A stretch of 64,000 nucleotides of DNA, taken from Mugil cephalus (taxonomy: Eukaryota; Chordata; Actinopteri; Mugiliformes; Mugilidae). The notes under the pieces are model-generated. The model made no database searches. It saw only the letters and a list, made by a program, of their open reading frames with translations, and was not told where the DNA came from. The position numbers were made by a program, and so were the translations under genes. The DNA lies in contig NC_061771.1 in NCBI RefSeq assembly GCF_022458985.1, forward strand, positions 33,980,117-34,044,116, in the 5' to 3' direction. The stretch's first letter is position 1. Every line of letters starts with the position of its first letter. Below, one piece after another: positions 45,601 through 55,994 of this stretch.

Positions 45601-48600
45601 AGTTTTTCCTATTTAAACCTCAACTTCCCACTAGTCTATCAGAAATGAAGAAGCTACTCAGAAGAGTGGCGAAACGTCTTCAAGAAATTCTACAAGTCCA
45701 GTTGCCTTTATTTAACACCTTTTGAAATGCGTACAATTGCAAGTGCTTTGAGCATCTATAAATGGAAAAGGGGCAATATAAAACCAATGCATCATTATTT
45801 TTATTATTATCATTAAAAAATCTTCCACTCCGGCCTCACTCCTCTGCTGCAGCTCAGACCTCCACAGTGTCCTCTCGACTGACCAGTTTGCCTCTGTTTA
45901 AGGCTTTCACCAAGGAATTATACACCACTTTTCCTTTTGGCAGCACATAAATCCACCGCATCTGAGGTTGAAGAGTCGTTCATATTAGTTGTGAAGACCA
46001 GCTCAGGAAAGGGGTCATCCTCATCTGGAGTTTCCGGCCCATCTTTATACTCCTGTAGCATCTCTAGTTCCTCCTCTGTCAGCCTCTTTATCCACAGTCT
46101 CAAGAAGTTCCTGGTCTGTCGAACCAACTTCTGCCTCAGATGTAGAGCCACCGCTGATGCGTCTCCCAGACCATGTACAGCTACATCTACCAATACCCAC
46201 AGCGTGAAGAGTCCACAGGAGCTCAGCATCTTGGAGAGACCTGGTGTTGAGTTGTCCTCTATGTCCAGTCTGGCTTCTTTGATGAGAGGCTCCTCTAAGA
46301 GCCAGTGAAGAGAGCTGGTTGGGTCAAGTCTCTTCCTCGATAAAACCAAGGTATCTAGTCCCAGTCCTTCTGTCCTTCTTAAAATACATCTTGCCACGTC
46401 CCTCCACATCAGATCTTTTGGACCTAAAAGGTGTGTCTGTAAAAACTGCAGTCTGAATGTTGATAATCTACTCAGGATATGTACCAGGCCATGTCCCCCC
46501 TTGCATTTAGCACAGTTTGTAGCTTTGCTGTTAGACCTTTAGGAGTTCTAAACAGGCTAACGTGTGCCGATGCTGATTAATAACCAACATTCGCTCTATA
46601 AGAAAGTTTGAGCTTCAACCAATTCCATTTATTTAATTTGGCTTTTATCTTTTCTATTACACCTTCCCAATTTTGCTGTACAGTGTTATCGTCCCCCAGA
46701 TATACTTCAAGACATTTAAAACTGTCTTTTTTCCACTTAATTCTTCCTGGTAGTCTGGGTAACCCCCGCTTCCTGTTCCTTAATGCCAGTGCTTCACTTT
46801 TCTCCCAATTAACTTTTGAAGCAGATATCACACCAAAATCTTGAATTATGCTTTCCAGTTTACTGACCTCTTCCTGGTTCTGAATAAAAATAATAAGATC
46901 AATAATAAGATCATCAGCCTAAGCAGATGTCTCACACTAAAACCTTGTAAAAACACCACTTCCATTGTGGCTCTTATTTTACACAGCAAAGGCTTGATAG
47001 ACAATGTATACAGCATTCCCGACAGAAAGCAGCACTGTCTCTACCCCCTACCCACTCTGAAGGGGACACTTAAGTCTCCATTAATCTTCAGTACACTTTC
47101 TATGTCTTGGTGCAACACTTTGATTGTGGCGACCAGAACTGAGGCCCAACCTCTCCAAGATCTTCCAGAGGTAAGATGGTGCTCAACCCAGTCAAAGGCC
47201 TTTACCAGGTCCAACAAAATAAGACCAGTGTTAATGCCCAAAGACCCAGAGATGTCCAAAAGACCCTGAATTAGAGAAACATTACCTATCATAGACCTAC
47301 CAGGCACACAGTACGTCTGATCACTCTGGACTAAGATAAGATCCATCACCTCTTTCAGTCTATTGGCCAGTGCTTTGGACAGAAATGTATAATCTGAACA
47401 AAGGAGAAAGATGGGACACCAGTTCTTTATCTCTTGACATAACAGTGTACTGTTGACAGAGCTGCTTTATTTCTATTTTTCCGTAATCCCACCTCTGCCT
47501 CATAGATTTAAAGTCTGATTTCCTCTGCTTAAAACATCTCCAAAAAAATCTAAAAACATCTTTAAAATGGAAGTCATCTAAAAAAACAGTGTTACAATGC
47601 CAGTAAGCGGTCTTGGACTTCAAGTTAGAAATTAAAACATTACTAATGACTACAAATTATCAGTAAAACCACCCGGCAGCATTCTGCAGTCTTTAAAAAC
47701 ATAAAAATTATGTTTGAAACAAGAAAACTGATCCAACCTAGCTAAAGAAATAACATCATCTCTAGAGTGGGCCCAGGTATATTGTCTTCTGTCTCCATTC
47801 ATTTTTCTCTACACATCCACCACATCATGCGATTTCAGTGCATGCTTTAAAAACAAGCTGTGATGCAGTGTGTGGTTCTAGGTGGTTTCTGTCTAACAGA
47901 TGATTCTCTGTACAGTTAAAATCTCCTTCCCCCTTAGAAAATAGAATGGCCACCCCCCTACTGGTGGAGGTCTTATGGCTCTGTACCACCTCCCCCTCCC
48001 ATTCCCTGTTCCAGTCGGACTCGTTGGAAACATCACTGTGAGTCTCGTGAACAAACATAACATCAGACCTTTTAAATTCCATCAGTTCATATAAAGTAGA
48101 CCTTTTCTCTGTTTCTCTTGGCCCGTTTATGCTTAAAGTGCTCAGTGTAATGTGAGTCATAGTGGAAAAAAATTAAAAGTAGACAGAAAACTTCCAATCT
48201 ACTTACTTTAAAAGAAGCACTACAGCTGATAATTACAATATCACTACACAATAGCCGAGCCAGTGAACCGGAGTTTGACTCGTCGGGTTTTGGCCCTTGA
48301 TCCAGTGATATTGTCTAATTAGCTGATCACAGTGGACGGCTGACAACAAAAATGAGCAGCACTTACAACTTTCACAAATGAAAAATAAACTACCAGACAC
48401 GTATTTGGTTCAGTTTGTTAAGAGATCAGGTAGTTCCTTGTCATTCTGTGGTTTGGCTCAGCTCTTTGCAGCTTGAACATGACGGGCCTGTACCAGCTGG
48501 TGTACGGTGGATGCTCCTCAGCGAGGACGTGGGAAAATGCAGTTTACCCGGGAGAACCCTAACATGCAGGCAGAGATTCAGCCCAGAGCAACACCAGCAA

Positions 48601-50081
48601 AGAATTTACCAGAAGACGTTTCATCCGAGTAGCATCTTCAGTTCTGAGAGACTAGTGGGAAGTTGAGGTTTAAATATAAAACTCTGTGGGTAAAACCATC
48701 AGAAACTTGCAAGACCAGAAACTGGTGCCACTATTTCCATAATGGCTGGTACTTACCTGTGCTTGAATGGGGGGAACCCTATGAATATAGCTCTTATGAA
48801 GCTATTGTCAGTGGGAGCCTCCAGTCTCCAGGCGAAAATGGTGTTGAAACTTCTTTGGGACAGAAGTGAAGACTGAATTGTAATTAGATGGCAGATCAAA
48901 TCTCAGTCCACCTCCTCTGTTTAGAGAAGGTTTTTCCACTTTGGCATAGATGGCTTCCTTTACTCCTCTCTCAAACCACCTGTCCTCTCTGGCCAGGACT
49001 TTGACTTTGGTATCTTAAAAGGAGTGTCCTTTGTCCTTCATGTGGAGGTAGACTGCTGAGTCGTTTCCTGATGAGCTGGCTCTCCTGTGTTGGGCCATGC
49101 GTTTGTGGATGGGTTGTTTTGTTTCCCCAATGTACAAGTCTGTACATTCCTCACTACACTGAACAGCGTACAATACATTACTCTGTTTTTGCCTAGGTGT
49201 TATTAGTCTGTAGAAGACATGAAGATCCACAATAACACAAGGACAAAGTCACTCACTAACATTTCTGAGGAGATTTAATCTACATCTTTTATTCTTTATT
49301 CAGGTTGAGGAGCTGCAGTTTGTCAGAGATCAGCTGTGATTCTCTGGTCTCAGCTCTGAAGTCCAACCCCTCCCATCTGAAACATCTGGACCTGAGTAAC
49401 AACAACCTGAAGGATTCAGGAGTGAATCAGCTGTGTGGTTTTCTGGAGAGTCCAGACTGTAGACTGGAGACTCTGGAGTGAGTTCACTGTCTGTTACTGT
49501 TGTAGATCTGATATGTTTAATCACCAACTGAATCTAGTTCATGTTCCTCCATCAATCTGTTAATGTCCTTTAGTTCAAGATGTGTGTTTGTAGCAGTTGC
49601 TATACAAAACTACAGTTTTTTAAAATCAGTGAAGCATAAGGCTGTTAGGAGACAGTAATGTTGAGCTGAACATTTAAAACCTGAACCCATGTGATTAAAT
49701 AATTCATGATTTAATCTACATCTTTTATTCTTTATTCAGATTGTGGAGATGCAGTTTGTCAGAGATCAGCTGTTATTCTCTGATCTTAGCTCTGAAGTCC
49801 AATCCCTCCCATCTGAAACATCTGGACCTGAGTAACAACAACCTGGAGGATTCAGGAGTGAAGCAGCTGTGTGGTTTTCTGGAGAGTCCAGACTGTAGAC
49901 TGGAGACTCTGGGGTGAGTAGAGTTGTAGTCAGTCCGTGCTACATTCAACATTATTGTCCTAAACACAGTTATTACCAAAGTCAAGACATACTGTATGAG
50001 CTGCATCACTGACTGACAGCTGATGAAGGAAACATTAATTTATCTCTTCTTCATTCTTCTCTCTACAAATTGAGGTGGTGA
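36575..50081 (+). CDS. NLR-3: RING-FISNA-NACHT-LRR receptor, intact (gene span)
   Basis: Exons: 36556-36693 (ATG at 36575), 38266-38349, 39088-39281, 39382-41176, 41702-41875, 43062-43235, 49304-49477, 49740-49913 and a terminal exon from 50075 with stop at 50079-50081. Joined, they give 2895 nt: 964 codons plus stop, with every junction in phase. Order: two [14 protein letters not shown] N-terminal repeats (1-67), C3HC4 RING (84-126), FISNA (about 137-205), NACHT (Walker A 230-237, Walker B 302-310), helical region to 730 and four LRR modules (731-962). RING domains usually recruit E2 ubiquitin enzymes, so a ligase activity coupled to NLR sensing is plausible but inferred. No B30.2 exon. The 6-kb intron after LRR 2 is full of retroelements. 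Confidence 0.85.
36694..38265. other. NLR-3 intron
   Basis: AT-rich. No exon or mobile element is recognised. Confidence 0.5.
38266..38349 (+). CDS. NLR-3 second N-terminal repeat exon (84 bp)
   Basis: A shortened copy of the previous exon with the same 3' end ([15 protein letters not shown]) and phase. In-frame use adds 28 residues. Acceptor is CCACAG (38260-38265) and donor GTAAGA. No copy is seen in NLR-2 or NLR-4. Confidence 0.65.
39088..39281 (+). CDS. NLR-3 RING finger exon
   Basis: 194 bp. C84-x2-C87, x11, C99-x-H101-x2-C104-x2-C107, x15, C123-x2-C126: a complete C3HC4 RING ([28 protein letters not shown]). The acceptor at 39086-39087 is chosen because it keeps frame; the AG used in NLR-2/NLR-4 would hit a stop here. 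Donor is ACAA before GTGAGA. Confidence 0.85.
39382..41176 (+). CDS. NLR-3 FISNA-NACHT exon
   Basis: 1795 bp, fully open. FISNA ([14 protein letters not shown]), Walker A GVAGIGKT, Walker [58 protein letters not shown] and [20 protein letters not shown] are all present. The exon begins with 15 nt not found in NLR-2/NLR-4 and lacks a 60-nt stretch that NLR-4 has after VVENFL. Donor GT is at 41177-41178. Confidence 0.93.
41702..41875 (+). CDS. NLR-3 LRR exon 1 (174 bp)
   Basis: Reads [20 protein letters not shown], then [20 protein letters not shown]. Orthologous in position to 28752-28925 and 60683-60849. Splice sites intact. Confidence 0.88.
41990..42910 (+). repeat. Triplicated intronic block, copy 2
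   Basis: ORF a at 42278-42466 is open and encodes the same 62 residues as copy 1. ORF b is broken by a 1-nt loss near 42770 and an insertion near 42822-42838. Confidence 0.6.
43062..43235 (+). CDS. NLR-3 LRR exon 2 (174 bp)
   Basis: Reads [20 protein letters not shown], then [17 protein letters not shown]. It follows the TTTATTCTTTATTCAG acceptor tract shared with NLR-1. The next intron begins like that after 49477 but is interrupted at ~43300 by a LINE. Confidence 0.86.
43310..43960 (-). mobile_element. LINE ORF2 C-terminal fragment
   Basis: On the minus strand it contains the decayed distal RT region ([20 protein letters not shown] near 43870-43810) and a terminal part in which [12 protein letters not shown] matches the usual RxRWRDYISRL position. 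Several stops. Clade not assigned. A smaller related piece lies at 60960-61083. Confidence 0.6.
43961..44659. other. NLR-3 intron, low-complexity
   Basis: AT-rich (44080-44230), TG-rich (44278-44315) and GA-rich (about 44518-44545) stretches. The open frames on both strands here follow the low complexity and show no motif. Confidence 0.45.
45045..45345 (+). mobile_element. tRNA-derived SINE inserted in the Tx1 LINE
   Basis: A box TAGCTCAGGAGG (45048-45059) and a perfect B box GGTTCAATTCC near 45095 form a tRNA-like head. The body GTGTCCTTGGGCAAGACCC is shared with the other two SINE copies here. Confidence 0.75.
45392..45712. mobile_element. Penelope-related block with 19-bp perfect inverted ends
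   Basis: AATAAAGGCAACTGGACTT at 45392-45410 is an exact inverted match to 45694-45712. The interior contains one segment in the same orientation as 48680-48830 and a second inverted relative to 48605-48710. A hairpin-prone stretch ending GGCGAAACGTCTTC lies at about 45647-45683. No coding capacity. Confidence 0.6.
48605..49205 (-). mobile_element. Penelope-like element 3' end (GIY-YIG endonuclease)
   Basis: The minus strand encodes [20 protein letters not shown], then [18 protein letters not shown] (about 49180-49050). This is the GIY-YIG endonuclease module that ends Penelope-like ORFs. Noncoding 3' sequence continues to about 48605. The RT is absent. A closely related copy lies in opposite orientation at 53930-54790. 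Confidence 0.78.
49304..49477 (+). CDS. NLR-3 LRR exon 3 (174 bp)
   Basis: Reads [20 protein letters not shown], then [17 protein letters not shown]. It starts only ~100 bp after Penelope sequence ends. The donor is CTCTGGA before GTGAGT, so read-through gives an immediate TGA. Confidence 0.85.
49740..49913 (+). CDS. NLR-3 LRR exon 4 (174 bp)
   Basis: Reads [20 protein letters not shown], then [17 protein letters not shown]. Almost a tandem copy of exon 3, including the preceding TTTTATTCTTTATTCAG. Phase 2 to the terminal exon. Confidence 0.85.
50075..50081 (+). CDS. NLR-3 terminal coding piece and stop
   Basis: After the acceptor AATTGAG (AG at 50073-50074) the frame reads G-TGG-TGA, adding Gly-Trp and ending. 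NLR-2 has a similar CTACAG/TTGTTGATC arrangement near 31320. The acceptor is weak, so the exact end is uncertain. A possible ATTAAA poly(A) signal lies near 50592. Confidence 0.45.
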
Positions 50082-51380
50082 TCTTCCTGAAGAGGACGAT
50101 ATGTGAGCTGAGAGGATGAGCTGTGTCCTGATGATCCAGAGGTTGAGGATGCAACAATAGTTTGTGTGTAGAGACTCAGATAAATACTCACAGACAGACA
50201 CCCATTATTCCCTTTCAGTCCCTCAGCATATAGATGTGTTTACATATGTGTATTAATTGTGGTAAAAGATAAAGATTTAAGATGAAAAAGTGTCATCTTC
50301 AGGTTTAAGGGGGAGAGTTACGAGTGCTCACCTGAAACTATAACTAGTGTCTGTTAGTATCCAGATACTGACCTGTGATTAGAGGATGTGGTTCAGATTA
50401 ACCTGGTGGTGGCTTCTTTCACTGATCAGTGGTTCTCTAATGACTCATTAATGCCAACATCAATCCAGACTCATGCATCTTCCTAACCTGAGGATCCGTC
50501 TCAGAATCATCTCTACACACTGATTTATATTTTTGAAAGATTGCTTTCAAAGGAGTTTTGACTTCAGAATCTTTGTTTTTGATGTATGCATCATTAAATC
50601 AACTTATTACAGGTTTCTATTGAGTTGAATTTGTCTTTTATTGTGTCTAAACTGGAACTTCCCCACATAAGTACTCTTTAATACTGTATCTGTCCATGTT
50701 GGTTGGTCATTGGGGTCACACAAACAGAACAAGTTTCTGATGTTACTACATCACACTACACATACGACAAGGCCAGTTCCTATGCTTTACATCCGGAGAT
50801 TTATTTCAACAATTAATTTTAAACTTCTGATATTCAAAGCACGCAAAGCTAAGTGATACAGGTGGAATAAGAGTACTCAACAAAAAATACATCCTCCCTA
50901 CTCACTCTCTCCTCATTCGCCATCCAGGAGAACAAGTAAACCCTCCCCATTGTCAGACCGGAACACAGACCTCAGATGCAGAGTGAGGTACAACCAAAGC
51001 TAACTTTATTTAACAAACAAAAATCACTCCACACGGAGGAAAGCCAACAGGCAAAAGAAAGCCCAAAATTTTGCAGTAAAAGTTCTACAAAGAAAAAACA
51101 CTCCAATGGAGGGAACCCAAAAAGTACAAAGAAAATAAGCAGGCAAGATTACTGCCCGTGTTGCAACACCAATCATTCTGCTACTACCTGACCACAGCCC
51201 CATGACATGTGTGACAAACTTATATATATTTATATATTTAATATGTGTCATGTAGCTCCAACAAATGTATGCAAATACAAATATATTTACAAAATAAAAA
51301 AGTGAAATGTTTGTGCAACTAGAGGTTGTGGTGACAGTAATTGTACAAAATGCTTGTTAAACTGTGAAGGAGATTTGAGT
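50082..51380. other. NLR-3 3' UTR and intergenic sequence
   Basis: The first ~550 bp are a likely 3' UTR. The rest is AT-rich and shows nothing recognisable. Confidence 0.45.
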
Positions 51381-51384
51381 GGCT

Positions 51385-51520
51385 CAAAGATTTTTATTTA
51401 AAAACAAGATCATTTCGGCTGAGTTCTTTAGTCTGTATCTCTTCTTGGTTATGACCTCTCCAGCGTCAGAGAAGACCCTTTCACAGAAGTTGCAGACTTA
51501 TTTAAGTATTGTTTGGCGAT
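51385..51520 (-). mobile_element. hAT transposase C-terminal dimerisation fragment
   Basis: The minus strand reads FCERVFSDAGEVITKKRYRL, then KNSAEMILFLNK. This is the conserved dimerisation motif at the end of hAT-superfamily transposases. No upstream transposase or terminal repeats are recognised in the adjoining sequence. Confidence 0.7.
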
Positions 51521-52239
51521 CTTGTAAAGATTTGGAAAAATCCCCTTGAATGCCAGTATTTTAAAGGGTCTTAAACAGGTAGGGATCAGACTGAACTGTC
51601 ACTGTTTCTTCTACCACAGCATGTTTGGACTCTTGAACCAGAAGAGAAGGTGAAATCTATTGCATTTGGTTTTGTCTCAAAGAAGGTTTTTATAATGCAA
51701 CCAACCATCTTGGCGGTCCGTAACTTCCCACAGGTTGTCAGAGTCAGTCTCCATTGTGGACTGTGAAAAAAATGGAAATGGATACATATACAGTTCATTG
51801 ATAGAGCCTCATTATACAAGCAATGATAAAACCAAAAGAAAGCTATTACCTGTGATGTTGAGGGTGTAACATGTTCTGATCTCCTCAGTCCTGCACATTC
51901 TGCTGTGACTCTTACAGCTGCCTTCTGTGCATTGGTTTGGTTTCCAAGTGCTAATGTTCCATCAATCTGGTTTCGATCTGAAGAAATCTGAAGAAAAACT
52001 AATTTTCTGTGTCTCATATGGATCTCTGCAAGATCTGGTGTTGAAACTGGGCATGCAGTTCCTGAATGCCAGGAGAGAGAGACAACGCCTAGAGCAACTT
52101 GGTTTGAGATTAGAAACGACAGTCGCCAAAAAGACAGCTTTCCAAGGACCATTGAAGGTAATAAGGGGACAAATAACTGGGGACAAACAGTTCAGTCAGG
52201 CAGAAAGACAATGGTATGCCATCATTATCAGCAATGGGA

Positions 52240-52520
52240 GGGGGAAGTCATGATTTGTTTGTGCAAAGGTTAATGGTGAGTCCATCACTGCTCTCCTTGA
52301 CTCTGATATGTCATGAGAAAGAGTTGCATTCCCTGTGCAATTGATTATAATGACAGAAGTGTAAAAAAGAAAAAAAGAAAGAAACAAGGTTGTATGTGCA
52401 CATGTGGACTGTAAATCAGAACCAAAAGTGGAACTTACAGTTGAGGTAGATGGACAAAAATATCTGTTGAGTGTTTGGGCAATAGAGAAGTTACCGGAAT
52501 GTAACCAGGTGGTAAATAAA
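52240..52520 (+). mobile_element. LTR-element protease remnant
   Basis: The plus strand reads KVNGESITALLDSDMS, resembling the start of a retroviral/Ty3-type aspartic protease with DSD in place of D-S/T-G. After a stop it reads VDCKSEPKVELTVEVDGQKY. Broken and isolated. It might belong to the same retroviral family as 32600-34040, but this cannot be shown here. (TG)n lies at about 52543-52575. Confidence 0.5.
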
Positions 52521-52539
52521 CCCAGATGTTAATGTACAC

Positions 52540-52578
<39 letters not shown>

Positions 52579-52579
52579 C

Positions 52580-53324
52580 TTTGTAATCTTAAAACACAGA
52601 AATTTTAGGTCATAAGGTGGCAGCACTGAGCACTGAATAGGCGTCAACCACAGTTAGCAGCTAACTTCAGTGCTAAGTGAGGAAAACTTGGAACATGTGG
52701 AACAACGATTAGTGAAGTGTCTGTTTTGGTACACTGTACATTTAAAACAGTGAATGGTTACAGAACTGACATTGTGTCGTGTTTTTCTGTGTGATTAGTT
52801 CCTCGGCAGCTGCCGCATTTTGGGACATTTTGTGTTTTATCTTTTTATGTTATTTTTTAAATTTCTTTTCCAATATCAAAACTGAGAGCAGCTCTCAGAT
52901 TTTTGGGTTATTGAAAGGCCGACTGAACTATTTAAGCAAAATTAAAGTTACAAAACCCCAGTTATTGTGTCCTGTGTGTGTATCCAAATCCCATGGGCTA
53001 CAAGTAGATATGCGTTTGGGATATGATTTGTCTGTACTGTATGACCTCTTAGCTGGGGGAAAAGGTCAAAATCATGTTTCTTGCTTTGCGATGAAATAGT
53101 CCCAAAGCAAAGTCAAATCTTTGGAGCCTCTTTAGAGCCTCTACCGGACTTGTGAACCAAAGGGCCCCAAAAGACTTGATATTTAGACTTGGTACCCCAG
53201 TGAGCTGTGGAATTTCTGATAATGTCACAGCAGATGTTAAGTGGGAAGTTCCAAAGAACTTATGAGTTTGGGATGCAAGGGTCACTCTCTCTGTTGTGGC
53301 TGGTTGGAGATCACATCTGGCGGC
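52580..53324. other. Intergenic, nothing recognised
   Basis: The open frame at 52779-53099 shows no family motif and begins in low-complexity sequence. Confidence 0.4.
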
Positions 53325-53550
53325 TTGGCACTCTCGAGAGGGAGTGGGGTTTGTGACTGTTTAGGGCCTCCAGCGACGTAGACAGCAAGAGCAGGGGGTT
53401 GGCTGTTCCTTCGCCAGGAGGGGAGGCTGGACGCCTCCTGTAGAATAGTCAGTTGCAAGGACACTTCGGCATATGGCACACTCGGGGGATTGAACCGCTA
53501 ACCATTCGGTTCCTGGACAATCCGCTCTACCTACTGAGCCATAGCCGGTG
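53325..53550 (-). mobile_element. tRNA-derived SINE, reverse orientation
   Basis: The minus strand starts with TGGCTCAGTAGGTAGAGCGG (A box) and GGTTCAATCCCC (B box), followed by GAAGTGTCCTTGCAA. Same family as 22870-23095. Confidence 0.72.
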
Positions 53551-53586
53551 ACACTGCACCTCTGGTGCCTCTGGTGCAGTGTCACC
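53547..53586. repeat. Perfect 14-bp inverted repeat
   Basis: GGTGACACTGCACC (53547-53560) and GGTGCAGTGTCACC (53573-53586) are exact reverse complements separated by 12 bp. They sit at the tRNA-like end of the SINE. Confidence 0.85.
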
Positions 53587-53929
53587 AGAGGTAGAGGGTG
53601 ATAGCATGCCGTGTGTCTGGTGTGCCATAAGTTTGCTGTTTTTTCTCTTGTGGGTAATAGTAGGAGTTTTCCAGACCCCTGCAGTGAAGAATCCCCCTGT
53701 TTTATGAACTGTCTTTTGTACCAAAATAAAGATCATTGTATTTTGTGCATTCATACTCTGGGTAATTTTTGAGGCTGTGACCTGGTGACCTTCACCATTT
53801 TGTTTGGACCCCAATATTTATTACAGTATGTTCTTGATGATGAAATTGCTTTGTCAGGAGGAGGAATCAGGGATTAGGCGGTTAGTGGTGCCAAGTAGCT
53901 GCTCCATCACCATCCTTCAAATCAAGACA

Positions 53930-54790
53930 GAGGAGGTGGAATCCTTCACTATGCAGTGGACAGCAACATCAAGTTCACCAGGGAGGACATTAGTGGGGAC
54001 TGTCTGGCCTTTTGGGACCGATGCCTCAACGTTGAAGTATATAGAAAACCCACCCACACAGATCAACACATGTTATTTGATTCACACCACCCTCTGGAAC
54101 ACAAACACGGAGTCATCAGAAACCTCCAGCACCGAGCACAGACTGTACCCACTAGACAGGAGGGCAAGGACAAGGAGGGACAACACATTAAACAAACCCT
54201 CAAAACATGTGGGTATCCCAACTGGGCCTTTGTCAAAGGCTCAAAAAGATATCCCAGGAAGGACAGGGAAGAGGAGAACAGCAGAAGGAAGAACATCACC
54301 ATCCCCTACATAGCTGGTGTATCAGAGAAACTGAGGAGAATTGTCAAAAAACACCGCATTTCAAACCCAGCAACACACCCAGACAGAAACAGAGTAATGT
54401 AGTGTACGCTGTTCAGCGTAGTGAGGAATGTACAGACTTGTACATTGGGGAAACAAAACAACCCATCCACAAGCGCATGGCCCAACACAGGAGAGCCAGC
54501 TCATCAGGAAACGACTCAGCAGTCCACCTCCACCTGAAGGACAAAGGACACTCCTTTTAAGATACCAACGTCAAAGTCCTGGCCAGAGAGGACAGGTGGT
54601 TTGAGAGAGGAGTAAAGGAATGCAGTGGAAAAAACCTTCTACAAACAGAGGAGGTGGACTGAGATTTAATTTACCATCTATTTATAATTCAGTTTTGACC
54701 CCAAGAAGTTTCAACAACATTCACACCTTGAGCCTGGAGGCTCCCACTGACAATAGCCTCATTGGAGCTCCATTTGTAGGGTTTGTGGTC
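53930..54790 (+). mobile_element. Penelope-like element: RT C-terminus and GIY-YIG
   Basis: Starts near VDSNIKFTREDISGDCLAFW, continues NVEVYRKPTHTDQHMLFDSH and HPLEHKHGVIRNLQHRA, then NITIPYIAGVSEKLRRI. A break follows, then the GIY-YIG module ([20 protein letters not shown], about 54402-54461) and the usual GGGLRFNLPSIYNS tail (about 54650). A stop and frame change near 54400 make it inactive. Confidence 0.8.
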
Positions 54791-54830
54791 TGTGACACCT
54801 GTTTACAGTAACACTACATGCCCAGCTCAT

Positions 54831-55990
54831 GTCCACTAAAAGACTACAAACACCTACAAGTCTCTCCACAATGTGGATCCTGTAAGCTGCTCCCTTTACC
54901 TGTAAATAAAAACCAATACAATCAGATGGTTCTGGTCAGATGACAGTGAGAAGACACTTAAAAGAATTAGTGGGTATATGAGCAACGTGGCCACAAGGAA
55001 CAAATGTTGAGGCAGCATCACTATGGAAGTCCCTGTGAGTCCAAAATCTGCAAACTCATCCAGGCAAAGCAACAGTCTGGATCTGGACCTGGAAAAGAGA
55101 ACAACAATTAAAATATTTCATAACCCTCCTACACTACCGTTAAATGACTTTATTTCTTGTAATTAAAAGGATAATGTGCAGACCTAGTTAAGAATCCTCT
55201 GAATGTGTCAAGTCCAGTGGGTAGGGGTCAGTCAGGTTCTGTCCTCAGTCTTCCTTCCAGGCCCCACATGATCCATGATCCATGATGATGAGGGTCAGAT
55301 CTACTAATGGGCTGTGTGAATAAAAACATATGCAAACTGACACTAAGGGTTGCACTTTTAAAGGTGCAAAAAAGCACACTGGCATCCAATTAGTACGTTC
55401 AATGAATATGCATTATGAGGTGTTTACACAAAATCTTTCATGCACTGGGAGGTGAAAATGTAAATATATTAATTTAACACACACAAAGTGATTTATCAAA
55501 CCTTAAATCAATTCTCACATAAAGTGCAACTATATTTAACACACCTCAAAAGGACATGCAAATGGTTTATCCTATGTGTAATTGCACACACATGGCTGCT
55601 GCGCAATCACAAACAATAAACAAAACGTCAGGTTAACAATATGGTATATTTCTCCTTTTTCTATTTTATATTATTTTATTTTTATTTTTTTGGTCATCAG
55701 CGCATTTTCTGAGTTAAATTTGGCCTCTGTCAACATTGTGTGGGTGTCTTTAATTTGTCAGTTTGTCACTGCGTTTTGTCTTCTAATTATATTCAGATGT
55801 TTTTTGCTGTAACGCTGTAATATGTTTATTTGCCTCTTCAGCTGACATCTTCCATGTAACCAAATATCATTTTGTTCTTACAGTCACTCTTCTCTTAACA
55901 GTGAACACCAATAGCACACATAAAACCCTCATTTAAATACAGCTGTTTGCACCCACTGTCATTTACGCAGTCAATCTTGGAATATCACCT
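54831..55990. other. Intergenic, nothing recognised
   Basis: AT-rich. Short open frames only. Confidence 0.45.
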
Positions 55991-55994
55991 GACA

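Larger units (their letters stand above)
44660..48230 (-). mobile_element. Tx1-type LINE, deleted and interrupted
   Basis: Minus strand. Endonuclease start at 48160 ([29 protein letters not shown]). RT with [20 protein letters not shown] and [12 protein letters not shown] (about 47315-47180). Distal [12 protein letters not shown] and [20 protein letters not shown] (about 46760-46650). Then a C-terminal zinc-knuckle region near 45040-44850 ([19 protein letters not shown]). The middle of RT is lost and frames are broken. A SINE plus Penelope-like block is inserted at ~45040-45720, splitting its 3' part. Confidence 0.75.

Noticed and set aside
51586..52253. Open frames of 108 and 188 codons
   Set aside because: No recognisable domain, opposite strands overlap, and the area is surrounded by mobile-element debris.
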